DNA from: Hemerocallis citrina
Lineage: Eukaryota > Streptophyta > Magnoliopsida > Asparagales > Asphodelaceae
DNA: 64,000 nucleotides
Reading direction: 5' to 3'
Assembly: GCA_017893485.1 (NCBI GenBank)
Contig: JACEHZ010000589.1
Location: forward strand, 1,800,501-1,864,500
Below, piece by piece: positions 60,001-64,000 of this stretch (position 1 is its first letter; every line of letters starts with the position of its first letter). The translations under genes and the position numbers were made by a program. The notes beneath the pieces were generated by a model, which ran no database searches, was not told the DNA's origin, and saw only the letters and a program-made list of their open reading frames with translations.

Positions 60001-63000
60001 TGCATCCATCTTTTTACTACATGGTTGCTACAGTCAATACAATTTCGTTTAGATTTAGTGGTGGGTTTTATAGGTCACGTACTTGGGAAAAACATGTACA
60101 TTCAATATTGTATCAAGATACGTGCAAACTTGTAACGTGAAACATGTAGAGTGTAAACTTGTAACGTGAAACTTGTAAACTTGTCATTTGCAATCTTGTA
60201 ACTTGTAAGTTGCAACTTGCATCGGGAAACCACGAGCTCCCGTCCGAGTACGCTCTTCTATATTGCCCAAATCTTTCCCTTATACCCCGGCTTGTTAAAT
60301 TAATTATTTTTATTAACACAATCATAATGCAATGAGGACAAAGTCAAGATATGGACAGGGAACATCCAGGAATATGGCATGCAATATGTTCTAAGTAAGG
60401 AGATGTGAAACATGCAGTTTAATGTCATAATTGGGTATAATTTATTAATACATATATGGGTTTATTTTATTATTTCATATATGGGTCCATAATATTTTAG
60501 GGTCATCTAAAATAACATTGCAACTATAAGTGACTAATTACATGTATAAAACTAAATCAGAAATTAAGGGGTAATATAAACACTTAAATTATTAACAAGG
60601 GTAAAATAGTCATTCACATCAATGTGTATAATCCCTAAAATTACATATGTATTTATTTTTGTGTTCGTGTCATGCATAGGATAGCAAAGTATTCACGATC
60701 ATATGCGAATACAGGATCGACGGATTAGGAATGGAAACGGGTATCAATTCGACTTATGAATGCGAATTGGAGTCAAAAATAATATACTTGCGGTATTTTT
60801 ACGAGGGCTTGTACTAGAACAAAAAAAATTGTACAAGAGATACTTGCCTTGATTGGATGAAGACGATTAGATCCGAGAATTGAGGAAAGCGGCTCGAAAA
60901 ACTCCGGCGAAAACTCCTAAAAGCACGTGCGAAGACCGTGCGAAGAATTAACAGTAAGAGCGACAATCCCCCACACCAGATCCATCCAGAACAGCAAACG
61001 GCAAAAGCGATCCGCTGTGAACACAACGCTGAACAGCAAAACCCACCAATCAGATCCTCCCGCACACCGGATCCAAGCTCAGAACAACGAACACCATTTT
61101 GGGATCCAGTCACACTCAACACCAAACAGGGAAACCAACCTATGGGCAATCTCCTTCTTCCTCGGCAAGGAGAGAGAGTGTCCGGGGGCTAGCGGCGACT
61201 GGAGGCACACGGGACGACGGCGAAGGTTGCGGCAAGGACGAAGATGACCACCGCGGCGGTGGCGGTTGGTCGGGAAGCGACGCAACGCCGGCTTGATGGC
61301 GGCTCTGTTTTCCCTTCAAAATAGAGGAGCGACGACAGCGACTAAATGGCCTCCGATGGGGCTTAGATGACGATGAGGCAACGTAGGGGTTCTCCGGAGG
61401 ATGTTGAGGGATGCACGGCTAGTGGAGAAATGGCGGCGGTGAGCTTCGGGAATGGGTTCGACGAAGTGGATGGTAAAGGGATGGGTTCAGCGGCAATGGG
61501 AAGTTGGGTTCGGTCGAGCGAGAGGTTGGGCGAGGGACAGAGGTGATGACGACGAGGAAGGGGATGGGGTGGCGAGGCGAGGGCGGTGGTGAAGGTGATG
61601 GGTTGAGTTGTGGTGCGATACAGTGGAGGGGGAGAGGTCGAAGGAGGAAGACGGGGGAAGGGGGTGGCAATGGCGAGGTTGTTGAGGCGAGGCGAACGGA
61701 GAGGCGATCGGAGATGGGATTGGGTTCGGGGTTCGATTTTGGGTTGAAGACGAACGAAGGGAGGGAGTGAGCGGGAGAAGGAGAAGAGAATGGGTTTTGT
61801 TTTTGTTGGTTTTGATTTGTTTGTTTGGGTTTGTTTGGGTTTGTTTGGTTTTAATCAGAGAAGGGAGAGAGAGAGAGATAATAGGGGGATGGGGAAAGAG
61901 AATAGGGGAGAGGGTTACGGGGTCAAATAACAGATTGGAATGCAGATTAATAGGAATATTAATTGGGGGTTACGGGAGAAATTTTGGGAGAGAAATTTTG
62001 GGGATTGATTGTTGGATCTGGTCAACAATGAAGTTTGGGTTTGGGTTAGCGGATCAATACCCAATAGGAGGTGGGCTTGGTCCACGGGCTCAAACAATTT
62101 AATTATTTAAATATAGAATTTGGGCTTAAATAAATAATTAGACTATTTGGTTAAATTTAAATTACTGGGCTTATAATAAAAATTGGGTTCCAAAATATTT
62201 CACATATTAAAATAGTTGAGTAGTCAAATATTGGGCTATACAAAATAGTTTGAATAACATATTAAATTAAAAGAGAATAGTTTAATTTAAATACGGAAAA
62301 ATACTTGAAAATTCAAATTAATGGAAACAGGGGTTACAGAAAATATGCAAAGGAATTACTCAAACGGTTTAACATGGATAGTACAAGTAGTAAATCCACA
62401 CATATGGCTACTACCACTACCCTTGACAAAGATATATTAGGTAAGAGTGTCGATCAAAAACTCTATCGAGGTATGATTGGCTCACTTTTATATATAACTG
62501 CTAGTAGACCAGATATTATGTTCAGTGTATGTTTGTGTGCTAGATATCAATCTAGTCCTAAAGAATCTCATTTAAAAGCTGTAAAACGAATTTTAAGATA
62601 TATTAAATGCACATCTGATTATGGTCTATTTTATCCACATACTGATAATTTCCAACTTTTGTCGTACAGTGATGCTGATTTTGCTGGTAGTAAAACTGAT
62701 CGCAAGAGTACTAGTGGGACATGTCACTTTTTGGGACATTCACTAGTTTCTTGGTGCAGTAAAAAGCAAAATTCGGTATCCCTATCTACTACAAAAGCTG
62801 AATATATCGCTGCAAGTTTGGCATGTGCACAAATTTTGTGGATGAAATAAACCCTATTAGATTATGGTATTTCTTTTGAAAAACCTTCAATAATGTGTGA
62901 TAATACCAGTGCAATTAACTTATCTAAAAATCAGGTTCAACATTCACGTACGAAACATATTGATATTCGACATCATTTTCTACGTGATCATGTTTTAAAA

Positions 63001-63132
63001 GGAGACATATCTTTAGACTTTATCTCTACTGATAAACAAGTAGCTAATATCTTTACAAAACCCCTTAAAGAAGATAATTTTATTACTTTAAGAAGAGAAG
63101 TAGGGATATGTAATTTTCTTGATATTTGTTGA
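57020..63132 (+). pseudogene. Copia pol: protease end, integrase, RT, RNase H
   Basis: It starts at WILDSGCSKHMTG, the protease/GAG-pre-integrase start. A frameshift occurs at a T-run (57270-57279). Integrase follows (HMDLFGHTRVASLNKSRYVF, ITSDHGGEFEN, ASPQNGVVERKNRTLQE). Two tryptophan codons have become stops (TGA 58692-58694; TAG 58740-58742). RT continues ([34 protein letters not shown]), is split by the solo LTR at 59349-62338, then resumes with KYAKELLKRFNMDS, RGMIGSLLYITASRPDI and RNase H (SDADFAGSKTDRKSTSG). A glutamine codon is now TAA (62848-62850), after which the frame continues to 63132 (KHIDIRHHFLRDHV). The element copied itself through RNA; this copy is dead. Confidence 0.92.
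59349..62338 (-). mobile_element. Solo Gypsy LTR (2.99 kb) with 5-bp target duplication GAAAA
   Basis: GAAAA flanks both sides (59344-59348 and 62339-62343), and the Copia RT reading resumes exactly across it. The ends are TGTCACGCCCCG and GGGGTTACA; on the minus strand this is TGTAACCCC to GGGGCGTGACA. It is the same LTR family as 51386-54858, with long similar tracts such as 52165-52260 against 59985-60085. There is no internal sequence, so it arose by LTR-LTR recombination. The GC-rich part at 60900-61700 gives long but meaningless frames. Confidence 0.92.
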
Positions 63133-63635
63133 AAATGTTTCTTTTAAGTCGACTTGTATATGCTGTTCGGTCGACTGTCCCGTATCTTTTTATACTTATT
63201 TTCTTCTCTGACCAGTCGACTGAACTTTTACCAAGTCGACTGATCAGTTGTTATAATTATTTATTTTTCTCTCGACTAAGTCGACTGTCCCTTAATATCA
63301 GTCGACTGACGCGAATCAGTATGTCTTCAACTTCGAATCGTCACACAGTTTTTGAGACAATATTTATCCTTTGACTCATTCTTGACTTCTTTTGAGCCGT
63401 TGATCTCATTTACTCTCAATCCTAGCCGTCTGATTCTGTTAAAAACCCTCTTCACTGCCTCCAATCTTTCACTTTCACTTTTACCCAATTTCCAGATCTG
63501 AAACCCTAAGGAGAAAGAGCTAGATCCAGAAGTTGACTGCCGGATCTGCTGTTTGGAGCTGCTGATTTCCAACTTCATTTGCTCTTTGATTCCCTTCTCT
63601 TTGTTGGTATACTCTCTTCCCTTTTCTTCTATTTA
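63133..63635 (+). other. Post-pol region with repeated GTCGACTG palindromes
   Basis: At least six copies of GTCGACTG or AAGTCGACT lie at 63150-63310. The rest looks like the leader of the next ORF, with CT-rich tracts near 63460-63620. Confidence 0.6.
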
Positions 63636-64000
63636 ATGGCACCGAAAAGATCTAAGACCTCCCATGTAGATGATAGTTCTTCTTCTAAGGACTATTCTCA
63701 GTATCTTAGGAGTCCTGATCTCCTTGAAAAATGGTATATTATTTGTACATTCTCATTTTTCCGGGTAGATTTGTAAATTTCAATGATCTAGATAGGTTCA
63801 ATCTTATTTCCCTATTTCAAAATTGCAGTCTTTATGACTTTTTATCCTTGGAAAATCAACCTAACTACTACCCACAACTCATTTATCTTTTTAATACCAA
63901 TATGAGAGTAGTTCAATCGGATGAAGGAGAAGTTATTGTTTATTCTTCTGTGAAAAATAAGAAGATTAAACTCACATCCGAGAGAATTAATCTAATTATG
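63636..64000 (+). CDS. Additional ORF downstream of Copia pol (partial, with one intron)
   Basis: It starts MAPKRSKTSHVDDSSSSKDY. A GT-AG intron (63734-63828, 95 bp) can be inferred because the unspliced frame soon stops. The spliced reading continues LYDFLSLENQPNYYPQLIYL, FNTNMRVVQSDEGEVIVYSS and IKLTSERINLIM to the window end. The pattern (aromatic-rich start, then a NPxLxxxFxxN-like stretch and a VxxGxxIxxSxxxIxLT motif) resembles the plant-specific putative transposon protein domain found downstream of pol in some retroelements. The family assignment is tentative. The ORF runs off the window. Confidence 0.5.

Larger units (their letters stand above)
55767..64000 (+). mobile_element. Copia (SIRE-like) retrotransposon lacking gag, interrupted by a solo LTR
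   Basis: The presumed 5' LTR begins TGTTGATTCTTGATTTTGAT at 55767 and runs to about 57000. Pol follows immediately (57020-63132) without gag or a recognisable primer site, so an internal deletion is likely. A solo Gypsy LTR sits at 59349-62338. A further ORF begins at 63636. The 3' LTR is outside the window. CAGTCGACTG palindromes are scattered through the element. Confidence 0.82.

Noticed and set aside
60900..61770. GC-rich frames up to 111 codons inside the solo LTR
   Set aside because: They lie within a solo LTR with a confirmed 5-bp duplication, and the matching part of the other LTR (53780-54350) has different frames.

Overview
The window is plant nuclear DNA, very probably from a eudicot. 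It is AT-rich and carries spliced plant gene exons with GT-AG introns, plant-type hAT, PIF/Harbinger, Helitron, L1-like LINE, SINE, Copia and Gypsy elements, and an integrated plant pararetrovirus (Caulimoviridae). There is no bacterial-style gene layout, no rRNA and no CRISPR. Only one host gene is supported in place: a WPP-domain-interacting tail-anchored protein (WIT1/WIT2-like) on the minus strand at about 10.8-13.5 kb. Its 3' exons are missing from the window. Nearly everything else is nested mobile DNA, most of it disabled by stops and frameshifts. Layout: (1) 0-9.4 kb: two inverted PIF/Harbinger deletion derivatives that keep a Myb/NAM-like ORF1 but only the tail of the transposase. The first is split by a 3.5 kb hAT element with a perfect 8-bp target duplication. 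(2) 9.4-15.2 kb: the WIT gene, three short Helitrons, and a 173-bp MITE with a 9-bp target duplication. (3) 15.5-23.2 kb: a nearly complete endogenous pararetrovirus of cavemovirus/solendovirus-like order (ORF1 tail, coat protein with zinc knuckle, movement protein joined to a protease-like domain, protease-RT-RNase H, transactivator-like ORF). It also has a promoter, poly(A) signal, an extra leader ORF and a tRNA-Met primer-binding site. (4) 23.9-46.5 kb: one minus-strand LINE opened by two hAT elements and by a 12.6 kb insertion. That insertion is a Gypsy-type long LTR (apparently solo) which has itself been filled, at a TA microsatellite, by a chain of five inverted-repeat elements. Two of these carry pieces of host genes with introns: biotin carboxyl carrier protein, HSP70, and a Strawberry-notch/FORGETTER1 helicase. 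(5) 47.1-50.3 kb: a second minus-strand LINE. (6) 51.1-55.8 kb: a SINE, then a minus-strand Gypsy LTR with polypurine tract and a short internal stretch holding a truncated initiator tRNA-Met sequence. (7) 55.8-64 kb: a Copia element without gag, interrupted by a solo LTR of the same Gypsy type (5-bp target duplication). It is followed by a spliced-looking extra ORF that runs off the window. The most unusual parts are the microsatellite-linked chain of gene-capturing inverted-repeat elements (33.9-43.0 kb) and the pararetrovirus, with its second aspartic-protease-like domain and a leader ORF upstream of the primer-binding site. Family assignments rest on reading motifs by eye. No database search was possible, and boundaries given as approximate are uncertain by tens of bases.
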